Counted from the stretch's first letter, positions 15,078 through 22,567 are shown. The stretch is 33,612 nucleotides of DNA from Pseudomaricurvus hydrocarbonicus (GCF_011602365.1 NZ_JAAONZ010000030.1:1-33612), one strand, 5' to 3'. Numbers and translations are program-made. The notes: generated by a model not told the origin, from the sequence alone.

Positions 15078-16115
15078 ATGTTAGAACTACCTAAGTTCAA
15101 AGCGGCGGCCGTGCAGGCGTCCCCGGTGTTTCTGGATACCGATGCCACCGTCGATAAAGTGTGTGATTTGATTGCAGAGGCCGCCTCAGAAGGGGCGGAA
15201 ATTGTAGCCTTTCCTGAAGTATTTGTGGCTGGCTATCCCTATTGGAACTGGTTAATGACGCCAGTTCAAGGCAGTTCCTGGTTTGAAAAACTTGTGCGCT
15301 CGGCGATTGAAATCCCTGGCCCTGAGATTGCCAAAATCTGCTCTGCGGCGAAACGTCATAAAATTAATGTAGTGGTCGGGGTGAATGAGCGCAATAGCAA
15401 CAGTCTGGCAACCATTTACAACACATTGGTGATTATCTCCGACGAGGGAAAGTTGCTCAGTAGACATCGCAAGCTAGTTCCGACTTGGGCCGAAAAGCTC
15501 ACTTGGGCACCCGGTGATGCGTCCGACCTAAAAGTTCACCAAACCAGTGTCGGCCCCTTGGGTGTTCTGGCTTGTGGCGAGAACACCAATACGTTAGCCC
15601 GATTTTCCCTGTTGGCGCAAGGGGAGCTACTGCATGTTGCCAGTTATATTGCTTTGCCGGTCGCGCCGGCTAATTATGATATGGCTGAGGCTATCAAAGT
15701 GCGTGCTTCTGCCCATTGTTTCGAAGGCAAGGTATTTACCTTGGTTTCCTGTTCAACGATCAGCGAGGACATTATCGAGCAGATGGCTGAGTCCCATCCC
15801 GAGGCGAAAGAAACACTGCGCAGAAAAAACAGTGCATTCTCAGGCATTATTGGGCCAGATGGTCGTCTGATTGGTGAGCCACTTATTGATGATGAAGGTA
15901 TTGTCTACGCCGAAATCGATTTGTCGAAGTGCATACAGCCTCGACAAATGCACGATATAACCGGGCACTATAATCGTTTTGATATTTTTGATTTGCGAGT
16001 GAATCGACGACCGCAGCAAGCCGCCGTTTTCCACGACGCCGTGACACCCGCGTCGGCTGCAGAGGCCATTGATTTAGTTCAAACTACACAGGATCCGAAC
16101 ACCGATGACCAGTAA
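15078..16115 (+). CDS. Nitrilase-superfamily carbon-nitrogen hydrolase
   Basis: This encodes 345 aa. ATG 15078 follows ttggaag; an upstream frame from 15021 overlaps the FAH gene. The Glu-Lys-Cys triad is complete: E47 (AFPEVF), K132 (RHRKLVPTW) and C166 (LACGENTN). The CGEN context and length place it in the true nitrilase branch, whose members convert nitriles to acids and ammonia and sometimes make or use amides. An indoleacetonitrilase role is possible. Yet it sits between the FAH hydrolase and maleate isomerase genes and overlaps the latter by 11 bases. This suggests it supplies maleate, for example by hydrolysing maleamate. That assignment is inference and would be unusual for this branch. 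Confidence 0.88.
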   Translation: MLELPKFKAAAVQASPVFLDTDATVDKVCDLIAEAASEGAEIVAFPEVFVAGYPYWNWLMTPVQGSSWFEKLVRSAIEIPGPEIAKICSAAKRHKINVVVGVNERNSNSLATIYNTLVIISDEGKLLSRHRKLVPTWAEKLTWAPGDASDLKVHQTSVGPLGVLACGENTNTLARFSLLAQGELLHVASYIALPVAPANYDMAEAIKVRASAHCFEGKVFTLVSCSTISEDIIEQMAESHPEAKETLRRKNSAFSGIIGPDGRLIGEPLIDDEGIVYAEIDLSKCIQPRQMHDITGHYNRFDIFDLRVNRRPQQAAVFHDAVTPASAAEAIDLVQTTQDPNTDDQ

Positions 16116-16860
16116 AACATACCGCATTGGGCAAATAGTACCGTCTTCAAATACCACAATGGAAACTGAAATACCGGCGATGTTTCATGCTCGACATGCG
16201 CAATTCGGGGAGCGCTTTACATTCCATGGCAGTCGTATGCGTATGAAAAAAGTTACTCCTGAGGAGCTGGCGGCGATGGATGCCGATAGCGATCGCTGCG
16301 CGCTGGAGCTTTCTGATGCTAATCTGGATGTACTTGGATACGCCTGCCTGGTTGCCATTATGAGCATGGGGCGCGGTTATCACCGGGTTTCCGAGGAACG
16401 TTTGAGTTTGTGCACCTCAGAAAACGGTTTTCCAACCCCGGTAGTCACCAGCGCAGGTGCTTTGGTAGATGGATTAAAAGTCTTGGGCGCGAAAAAGGTG
16501 TCAATTTTGACACCTTATATGAAACCGCTGACAGACATGGTGATCGATTATATTGAGCACGAAGGTATTGAAGTGGTCGACAGTATTTCATTGGAAATTT
16601 CCGACAATCTCGAAGTGGGCATGCGAGACTCCCGTGCACCGATAGAAATTACCCGTAAATTGAACACCAGCAATGTAGACGTGATCGTAGCCTCGGCATG
16701 TGTGCAAATGCCGTCTTTGGATTCAATTCAGCCAATTGAAAATCGAACCGGATTGCCGGTAATTTCTTCATCGGTGGCGACGGTCTATGCGATGATGAGG
16801 CGTTTGGGGCTTGATCGAACTATTGACGGATACGGTTCACTGCTGTCGGGCAAGTATTAA
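16105..16860 (+). CDS. Maleate cis-trans isomerase (Asp/Glu racemase superfamily)
   Basis: This is a 251-aa protein whose opening (YRIGQIVPSSNTTMETEIPA) and core (YACLVAIMSMGRGYHR) closely match maleate isomerases such as NicE of nicotinate degradation. The two catalytic cysteines of the superfamily are present at C81 and C199. Their spacing of 118 residues equals that of the C76/C194 pair in the studied Nocardia enzyme. It converts maleate to fumarate, which enters the TCA cycle. It is the last enzyme of the operon, and its presence predicts that the cluster generates maleate, not only fumarylpyruvate. It starts inside the nitrilase gene by an 11-base overlap. Confidence 0.92.
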   Translation: MTSKTYRIGQIVPSSNTTMETEIPAMFHARHAQFGERFTFHGSRMRMKKVTPEELAAMDADSDRCALELSDANLDVLGYACLVAIMSMGRGYHRVSEERLSLCTSENGFPTPVVTSAGALVDGLKVLGAKKVSILTPYMKPLTDMVIDYIEHEGIEVVDSISLEISDNLEVGMRDSRAPIEITRKLNTSNVDVIVASACVQMPSLDSIQPIENRTGLPVISSSVATVYAMMRRLGLDRTIDGYGSLLSGKY

Positions 16861-16962
16861 TGCTGGCTGACGATTCGTTTGCGCCTAGTGTACACACTTC
16901 TATGCCGAAGCGATTTAGGCTAGAATTTGTACCTCAGCCTTTAGCATCTTAAGATTACTCGA

Positions 16963-17406
16963 ATGTCAAAGTCCACTGCTTTTGTTGACAATTACCTGCC
17001 TGCCCTGTTAGGGCAGGCATGGTATTTGTTGTCTAATGAATTTCGTCCTGTGGTTGAGGGGCACGGGTTGTCGGTACTCGAATGGCGGGTTCTGTCTGCA
17101 CTTGCAAGTAGCCGAGTCATGACAGTGTCTCAGTTAGCTGAAATGACAGTAAGTAAACAGCCGACAGTGACCCGCTTGTTGCACCGGTTGGAGGCTCAAG
17201 GACATGTCGTGAGGTCATCAAGTTTGGACGACCGTCGATGTACTCTGGTAAAAGTCACACCCAGTGGCCGGCGTGTAGTCACCGGCTTGATCAAGCTGGC
17301 GGAAGACCATCAGAAAGAAATTCTGAACACTCTGAGCCCTGAAAAGGTTGAAGTGTTGATGAACTCCCTAAAAGATCTTGTCAGATTGCATCGCACGGCA
17401 GAGTAA
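16963..17406 (+). CDS. MarR-family transcriptional regulator
   Basis: This encodes 147 aa with a winged helix typical of MarR proteins: LSVLEWRVLSALAS, then MTVSQLAEMTVSKQPTVTRLLHRLEAQGHV, then the wing with the conserved DDRR (SSLDDRRCTLVKVTPSG). MarR repressors respond to aromatic acids and control indoleacetate and hydroxybenzoate operons. The gene follows the maleate isomerase after 102 bases, so it may be the last operon gene or have its own promoter. The perfect palindrome at 6367-6390 is the natural target to test. It converges with the flavin reductase gene, leaving only 12 bases between stops. Confidence 0.92.
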   Translation: MSKSTAFVDNYLPALLGQAWYLLSNEFRPVVEGHGLSVLEWRVLSALASSRVMTVSQLAEMTVSKQPTVTRLLHRLEAQGHVVRSSSLDDRRCTLVKVTPSGRRVVTGLIKLAEDHQKEILNTLSPEKVEVLMNSLKDLVRLHRTAE

Positions 17407-17418
17407 CAAGCCCCGCTA

Positions 17419-18042
17419 TTAGCGCGGCCGATGCATCTGAAACTTCCCTTCTGCAAGTACTTCAAAATAATCAGCAGGCCCGCCTGCACGAAGTATGATT
17501 CCTGCAGATGAGGTATCGAATATGCCATTCTTCAATAATGCATTATCAATGTTTACCGCGACAACTTCGCCGTAGGTCACCCATGTATCTAGAGTCTGTG
17601 AGTTCAATCCTAGCAAAGGTTCGATGCGAGTAACCCGGCACTCCAGAGATACTGGGCTTTCAGCCACTCTCGGTGGTTTTATTTCCAAACTGGGTGCTGG
17701 TGTCAGTCCGCAGAATTGAATTTCATCCTGTTCTGGTAGTAATGCGCTACTGCTCAAATTGATTTTCTCAGCCAGTGCTCGAGTTGCTAGATTAACCACA
17801 AATTCTCCAGTCTGTTCGGCATTGGTTACAGAATCTTTTTTGGTGACACTGGAGAACATGACCATCGGCGGTTGGTAATTGACGACGGTAAAAAAACTGT
17901 AGGGGGCAAGATTGGCTATCCCGTCAACACTTAATGTCGAGATCCATCCGATAGGCCGAGGACCGATGATAGAGCTGATGGGATCATGCGGCAATGAGCT
18001 TTCGCCTACCCGATAACTGTGTATATTGTCTAAAGGTATCAT
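17419..18042 (-). CDS. Flavin reductase-like protein (DIM6/NTAB, split-barrel FMN-binding)
   Basis: This encodes 207 aa on the minus strand. The N-terminal part IIGPRPIGWISTLSVDGIANLAPYSFFTVV is the FMN-binding signature of this family, and FVVNLAT and SLECRV follow. These proteins supply reduced flavin to monooxygenases or act as flavoredoxins. A homologue occurs in indoleacetate gene clusters. The fused monooxygenase here reduces its own FAD, so the partner could be an oxygenase encoded elsewhere. It is likely co-transcribed with the upstream cyclase-family gene, 67 bases away. An aagga ribosome site lies about 12 bases ahead. Confidence 0.88.
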   Translation of the reverse strand: MIPLDNIHSYRVGESSLPHDPISSIIGPRPIGWISTLSVDGIANLAPYSFFTVVNYQPPMVMFSSVTKKDSVTNAEQTGEFVVNLATRALAEKINLSSSALLPEQDEIQFCGLTPAPSLEIKPPRVAESPVSLECRVTRIEPLLGLNSQTLDTWVTYGEVVAVNIDNALLKNGIFDTSSAGIILRAGGPADYFEVLAEGKFQMHRPR

Positions 18043-18109
18043 TTGCTTAGTGCATTCCTTGGGGGATAGGTCAGATTCTTTACAGTTTCTGGCTCTGTTT
18101 TTCGATATT

Positions 18110-18886
18110 TCAAGGGATCAGTGCAAGCACTCTAAGTGGGCTGCCTGAACCATTTTTAATTTTCAGTGGTGCAGCGATGATCAGCGCTCCTTGAGGCGGA
18201 AGCAAGTCCAGATTTGTGAGGCATTGCAGGCCATACTTATTCGCACCATGCATGAGTGTATGACAGGGATAGGGTAGTGGCCAAGCGAATGATTGGCCGG
18301 CATCTGTATTGATTGTTTCTACGCCAAAACCCAGAACATTTCGCTCATTGATGAGCCACTCGACAGCATCCTGGGTAGGACCAGGGGTGTGGGCACCATC
18401 TTCTTTAAGATTGGCAAAAGCTGCCGGATTATCGATGCGTTTGTTCCAGTCAGTGCGTAGCAGAACCCATGATCCCGGTTCAATTTTTCCGTGACGGGCT
18501 TCCCAGTATTGCAAGTATTCTACCGTCAAAAGCCAGTCTTCATTGGCCGCAACTTCTGCACTTGCATCAATTACTGCGGCGCTAGCAATAAAGTTTTGTG
18601 GGTCTATAGTCTCCACGGTGTTGTTTGGATAATCTCTGCCTGTTACCCAGTGGATTGGAGCGTCGAAATGAGTGCCTGTGTGCTCGCTACAGGAAAAGTT
18701 ATTCCAGTACCACGCCGGGCCTCGGTCGTCATAATGGGAAATTACTTCCTGCTTGAATGCCCAGGCCTGAGAAAACTCGGGCGGTAATTCCAATGTCGGG
18801 AAGTCTGCGCTCAGAGTGTGAGAAAGGTCAATAATTTTTCGATCTAGAATTTTTTTTGTTACATCTTTGGATGTTGCATGATCCAT
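18110..18886 (-). CDS. Cyclase-family metal-dependent hydrolase, isatin hydrolase-like
   Basis: This encodes 258 aa on the minus strand; ATG 18886 follows an ideal aggag. The metal motif HTGTHFDAPIH (H69, H73, D75, H79) defines the cyclase/kynurenine formamidase superfamily. The length, the WVTGRDYPN region after the motif, LLRTDWNKR, PGPTQDAVEWL, the TDAGQ segment and the ending APLKIKNGSGSPLRVLAL resemble isatin hydrolases rather than the shorter (about 210 aa) KynB formamidases. Isatin hydrolase opens isatin to isatinate, an aryl 2-oxoacid. That is the kind of substrate needed by the oxidoreductase encoded at 6456-10165. The assignment is from remembered family features; formamidase activity is the main alternative. 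Confidence 0.82.
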   Translation of the reverse strand: MDHATSKDVTKKILDRKIIDLSHTLSADFPTLELPPEFSQAWAFKQEVISHYDDRGPAWYWNNFSCSEHTGTHFDAPIHWVTGRDYPNNTVETIDPQNFIASAAVIDASAEVAANEDWLLTVEYLQYWEARHGKIEPGSWVLLRTDWNKRIDNPAAFANLKEDGAHTPGPTQDAVEWLINERNVLGFGVETINTDAGQSFAWPLPYPCHTLMHGANKYGLQCLTNLDLLPPQGALIIAAPLKIKNGSGSPLRVLALIP

Positions 18887-18934
18887 GATAACTCCTGATC
18901 TGAAATTGTTTTGTTTTAGAATACGTTGTTCACT

Positions 18935-18957
18935 ATATTTATATATTTATATATTTA
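18935..18957. repeat. Short tandem repeat, ATATTTAT x 2.9
   Basis: Three consecutive 8-base units (18935-18942, 18943-18950, 18951-18957) are identical. They lie about 50-70 bases upstream of the cyclase-family start codon on the minus strand, so they probably fall in its promoter. Such repeats can change copy number by slippage. Confidence 0.6.
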
Positions 18958-19521
18958 GTTCGGTGTTAACTTTAACCGATTTTTGTAGTTGTTCTGTATC
19001 GAGTTTATCCATATATTGCAGACATTATCCGATATCTGTAACTATTTTATCCGGGCAAGAGATATCTACAGGTAATATAGAAACGCCATTAGTACAAGCT
19101 CAGTTATTCATGAGATGGCGCGTTGACGGCAAAGATTGGTATGTCTTCGATAAAAAAACCTAATAATAAGAGCTATGAATCATTTCTGGTCTGAATGACA
19201 ACTGGACGGAAAGAACTTATGTTCTGGAGTCGTAAGTTGGTCAAGGCGATGCAATAGGCTCTGGCTTCTTCTGACTAATTTCTGTTTACGCCGGTTTCAA
19301 CTCCGACTTTGTCCATAATGACTGTCTAAAATGGGGACCCCCAGCTCTGTAGGGGGCATCCAATATAGTGACTTCTGGATCAATTTCAGTCCTGAGCGCT
19401 ATGAAGCGTTGGAATCATTAAAGAAAGCTAAAATACTGTAGTGTGTCAGCTTAAAAACTGATTTTCGCCCAAGATATGCTTGACTCGGCCTCAAAGAGGC
19501 ACTGGCGGATTCCGACTCCTA
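18958..19521. other. Intergenic stretch with possible gene remnants, left of the IS5-like element
   Basis: No intact gene is recognisable. A 36-codon frame at 19331-19441 opens with MGTPSSVGG and ends FWINFSPERYEALESLKKAKIL. It has protein-like composition and may be a decayed coding fragment, but no family is recognised. A small GC hairpin (ccccc at 19338-19342 with ggggg at 19352-19356) lies at its start. Confidence 0.3.
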
Positions 19522-19537
19522 GGAGGCTGTTGAAAAA
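19522..19537 (+). repeat. Left terminal inverted repeat of the IS5-like element
   Basis: The sequence ggaggctgttgaaaaa pairs with the right terminus at 20793-20808, with one mismatch at the second base. Confidence 0.8.
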
Positions 19538-19696
19538 TCACAGTCTTCTTGAAAATTCTCAACGGCAAATATACTTCGCCCTGAGGTGAAGTTTTTCTCT
19601 TTCCTGATCGTTTCAAGCGATGAGCTGTGTTCAATTTTATATTTTAAACATATTGCCTATATTATCTGGAGAAATCCAAGCCGTTAAGACCCAGAT

Positions 19697-20746
19697 TCAG
19701 GCCAATAACCCCTTCAGCTGGGTTACGTTATACGCCGCTGCCGTAAATCGGAAAATCCAGGCGGTCTTTGCCCGTCCCACATGGCGTAGTTTACGCATCA
19801 GACCAAACTCTTTCATCCAACCAAAGCATTCTTCAATGCGTTTTCGTTTGATCTGGCTGATTCGATAGGCCCAGGATTTTGTCGTCCTGCTATCAATCAC
19901 ACTCCCAACTGACTTCTGAGCAACATGCGGGGTAATCGTCAAGCCTCGACAGCCATCGACATATTCTCCCGTATCGTAGCCCCTGTCCGCACCGACAGTC
20001 ATTCCCGGACGCGAACCCTGAGCGGCCAACATGGTCGTACCCGCATCCCATTCCTGACGTGTACCGGCTTCTGTGACTTCCGCCTCAACAATCAGGCCGT
20101 TACGATTTTCGGTCAATAAATGTCCCATGTGGCACAGGCGAGATTCTTTGCCTGCGCTCTTTCTATACAGTTTGGCATCGCCATCTGTCGTGGACTTGTG
20201 AGTTCTGTTACTGCGCTTTTGGCCGTGGAAGTTCTCTCTATCATCATCGTCTGATCCTTCCTTGGGCTTAAATGACTTCATCGACGCACAGGCCTCCAGC
20301 AGGGTTCCGTCTACGGAGAAGTGATCGCGGGACATCAGCTTCTTGGCGTACGCCTGCTTTTTAATGGCGTCGAAGAACAGTTCATCAATATTGCCCCGCA
20401 TCAGACGATCCCGGTTCTTGGAAAATACCGAGTGATTCCAGACGCGATCATCCATACTCAAGCCTACAAACCAGCGGAACATCAGGTCGTAGTCCAGTCT
20501 TTCCACCAGCTGTCGCTCTGAGCGAATAGTAAAGAAGATCTGCAACAGCATGGATCGAATCAGTTGTTCAGGCGGAATAGATGGCCTGCCTACCGATGAA
20601 TACATATCGTTAAAGGCCGGTTCAATCTCTGCCAGTGCGGTATCGACGATCTTGCGTACTTTGCGAATGGGGTGATTGTCTGGAATACGGGATTCCAGAC
20701 TGACATAGCTGAAAAGTTCACCCTGGTTAGTTGAATCGCCGCGCAT
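19697..20746 (-). CDS. IS5-family transposase, intact
   Basis: This is a 349-aa transposase. The N-terminal DUF772-type region contains GRPSIPPEQLIRSMLLQIFFTIRSERQLVERLDYDLMFRWFVGL. The DDE residues of this group are suggested by HFSVDGTLLEA, the GADRGYDT segment and the late RIEECFGWMK. The ATG at 20746 follows aggtgaag, and the frame is uninterrupted, so the element may still be active. The low-complexity charged stretch KEGSDDDDRENFHGQKR matches the usual variable region between the first two acidic residues. Confidence 0.9.
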   Translation of the reverse strand: MRGDSTNQGELFSYVSLESRIPDNHPIRKVRKIVDTALAEIEPAFNDMYSSVGRPSIPPEQLIRSMLLQIFFTIRSERQLVERLDYDLMFRWFVGLSMDDRVWNHSVFSKNRDRLMRGNIDELFFDAIKKQAYAKKLMSRDHFSVDGTLLEACASMKSFKPKEGSDDDDRENFHGQKRSNRTHKSTTDGDAKLYRKSAGKESRLCHMGHLLTENRNGLIVEAEVTEAGTRQEWDAGTTMLAAQGSRPGMTVGADRGYDTGEYVDGCRGLTITPHVAQKSVGSVIDSRTTKSWAYRISQIKRKRIEECFGWMKEFGLMRKLRHVGRAKTAWIFRFTAAAYNVTQLKGLLA

Positions 20747-20792
20747 TGTTCTTCACCTGATATACGATGGCGGTATTGTCTCATTTTTGGGG

Positions 20793-20808
20793 TTTTTCAA
20801 CAGCCTGC
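20793..20808 (-). repeat. Right terminal inverted repeat of the IS5-like element
   Basis: This is the mate of 19522-19537. It is followed by the second copy of the TA target duplication at 20809-20810. Confidence 0.8.
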
Positions 20809-20959
20809 TATGCCTGCCGGGAAGATTCATACGATATTCGTTCGCTGAAACCCCCAGTGGCCGATTTCGACTTTAATAATTGTTCAGCATTGATTCAGAA
20901 GTTTGTAGGAAGCGAAGAAAACCTTGAGGCCTGGTGATACCACTTCAAAAATTTTATAG

Positions 20960-21073
20960 CACATTGACGTGCTTAGCACCGATAGTTTTAAAGAAAAAGA
21001 GAATGAAATTTTCTTCAGTTGGGACGGATTCTACATTTTTATTGACCATGGTATCATTCATGGTATTGAGTAA
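20960..21073 (+). other. Short open stretch, possible C-terminal gene fragment
   Basis: A 37-codon open stretch (GTG at 20969) ends with NEIFFSWDGFYIFIDHGII and a stop at 21073. It looks protein-like but is too short to assign, and may be a remnant left by rearrangements around the IS. Confidence 0.2.
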
Positions 21074-21116
21074 GAGATTTCCCCTAATTCACTGATTTAT
21101 CTTTAATTATTTTCAT

Positions 21117-21383
21117 TTAAATGTTCTTCACCAGAATATCCAGAGGGGCGATGGCGTCAACTTCATGGCATATACGCTGTATGTCTTCAGGACTGGACAA
21201 ATCGCCTTCGACACCGTGAGCCTCACTGAACTGAGACAATTCTTGTACCAGAGCGTCTGTGCCAGAGCGCCCATGTCCGATAACGGTGGCGCCTTCTTTG
21301 GCCAGGGACAGCGCGATGGCTTTGCCGATGCCTTTGGTGGAACCGGTGACAAGTGCGGTAGTACCTGAGAGTTGCATATCCAT
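21117..21383 (-). pseudogene. Truncated short-chain dehydrogenase/reductase (N-terminal third)
   Basis: This encodes 88 aa on the minus strand. It has a perfect SDR start: TALVTGSTKGIGKAIALSLAKEGATVIGHGRS, the TGxxxGIG cofactor motif, then EGDLSSPEDIQ and DILV. It stops where the family continues with NNAG, reading DILVKNI and a stop. Normal length is about 250 aa, so the catalytic Ser-Tyr-Lys is absent. The sequence beyond 21117 is AT-rich and unrelated, marking a deletion or rearrangement junction. It was probably in an operon with the NTF2-like gene upstream. Confidence 0.85.
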
Positions 21384-21470
21384 TGAGGCGGCCTTCAGTT
21401 AGGGAAAGTCAGACCTAAGGATAGTCTTTTCACGCCGTATTGCGCGGTATCAACCCCGGCGGGCTTTTTA

Positions 21471-21983
21471 TTAACCCCGTTTTCCCCGAGCGAACAGGCG
21501 GCTTTGCAACAGCGCGAAGCTGGGCTCTTCGGGGTCTCGGAGCGACGCTGCAACAGGCCCCTGTTTGCGCAGATCGTAGGTCACGACTCGTTTGGCAAAG
21601 CGCCAGCGTCCATCCTCACACTTGCGATAATGATCGAGGTAGCGCACGCACATGAAATCTTCAATCTGGCCACCTTGGCCGTCGGGAAAGATGTGATACG
21701 CCAGCGCATAAACTTCGCCTTCACCGCGGTCATCATCGACCGAAATCAGATGGTTGCAGATGTGATGCCCGCTGTATTGCAGGTGTGGAAAAGCCTGCTC
21801 CAGAAAATCCACATAATCGCTGGCACTGCCGTCAAAGGTATCACCGTGGGTGTCGGTGGCATCGTCGGTGTACAGGTCGCGCAGCAGCTTGGCGTCCTGA
21901 CGGTCCACGCCGCGGGAATACAGCAGTGCCAGGTCGCGGATCTGTTCTTTGGCGATGAGTGTTTCGAGCGTATCTGTGTTCAT
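21471..21983 (-). CDS. SnoaL/NTF2-like protein (nuclear transport factor 2 family, SnoaL_4 type)
   Basis: This encodes 170 aa on the minus strand. ATG 21983 has agagg 7 bases upstream and is preferred to TTG 21989. IAKEQIRDLALLYSRGVDRQD and LRDLYTDDATDTHG, followed by SGHHICNHLISVD, are typical of the SnoaL-like proteins that accompany SDRs and oxygenases in steroid and aromatic degradation. H and D residues in the pocket suggest an enzyme, but the reaction is unknown. The truncated SDR lies 87 bases downstream on the same strand, consistent with a broken two-gene unit. Confidence 0.85.
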   Translation of the reverse strand: MNTDTLETLIAKEQIRDLALLYSRGVDRQDAKLLRDLYTDDATDTHGDTFDGSASDYVDFLEQAFPHLQYSGHHICNHLISVDDDRGEGEVYALAYHIFPDGQGGQIEDFMCVRYLDHYRKCEDGRWRFAKRVVTYDLRKQGPVAASLRDPEEPSFALLQSRLFARGKRG

Positions 21984-21989
21984 GAGCAA

Positions 21990-22567
21990 CCTCTGAATGG
22001 CCGTTGGAAAACTATTGTTATATTTACTATATTCGGTTTATATCAAATATACCAGAGGTGAAGGTTTCTTGCAGCACGGACATTCTGGTGACCGAGCTGA
22101 CACTGCAGAGGGCAAGCCGGGCGATGATCCGGATCAATTCAGATAAAAATCCCGACTGGGACGATAAACCTTTGAGACGTCGATCGACGGCAGAAGGCGG
22201 CTTTTTAGCTCGCTTTTTATGGTCTTTAGTATCGCCTGATTTGTCTTCAGTGCCCGCCTGGACGTCTCTGTCCTCGATCGATAGCGCCAGTGGAAAATAA
22301 GCTTGCTGGGAAATAAGGTGCCGGAACATAAATTGGCGGAAAGTAGGGTGCCGGAAAACAGGTGCCCGGCACAGGCCCACCAGCATGAGGAGTCACGTTC
22401 AGATGATAGGGTTAACCGGGCTGAATAAGAGCGCTTTACTGGTGTCAAAACGGCTGAAGGGTTATGGAGCTTTCGGGTTTTAAAGCTTCAAACAGGCCGC
22501 ACAGCCGTGAACAACCGGGTGTATACGACGCTGGTGAATGATCACATGCTAGCGGTTACCCCTGAAG
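21990..22567. other. Gene-poor stretch, no assignable gene
   Basis: Open frames exist on both strands (for example 22027-22386 minus and 22004-22300 plus) but overlap each other and match no family I recognise. The minus frame contains repeated PxFRH-like residues, caused by the GGTGCCGGAA repeats below. I see no RNA gene here. Confidence 0.3.
22317..22356. repeat. Direct repeat GGTGCCGGAA, two copies 30 bases apart
   Basis: The decamer ggtgccggaa occurs at 22317-22326 and 22347-22356, with a related ttggcggaaag between them and ggtgcccggcac just after. The function is unknown. It may be the trace of a mobile-element end. Confidence 0.4.

Larger units (their letters stand above)
19522..20808 (-). 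mobile_element. Complete IS5-like insertion sequence, 1287 bp
   Basis: The element is bounded by 16-base terminal inverted repeats matching at 15 positions. The left repeat is 19522-19537 (ggaggctgttgaaaaa) and the right is 20793-20808 (reverse complement gcaggctgttgaaaaa). A TA dinucleotide flanks both sides (19520-19521 and 20809-20810), as expected for an IS5-family subgroup that duplicates TA. Removing the element plus one TA joins the flanking sequence in frame. It encodes one transposase on the minus strand. Confidence 0.85.
19484..20937 (+). pseudogene. Unknown reading frame interrupted by the IS5-like element
   Basis: Left of the element, codons from 19484 read LGLKEALADSDS, after an in-frame TGA at 19481. 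Right of the element, from 20809, they read YACREDSYDIRSLKPPVADF and on to a stop at 20937. Deleting the IS and one TA joins the two halves in the same frame, giving about 55 residues without a stop. This supports a recent insertion into a coding or formerly coding frame. No family is recognised, and the upstream stop suggests it was already truncated. Confidence 0.4.

Noticed and set aside
21128-21352. Second frame opposite or offset to the SDR fragment
   Set aside because: It is an out-of-frame reading of the same SDR sequence.
22004-22448. Overlapping open frames on both strands (98, 104 and 119 codons)
   Set aside because: They overlap one another, lack good ribosome sites and are shaped by short DNA repeats.
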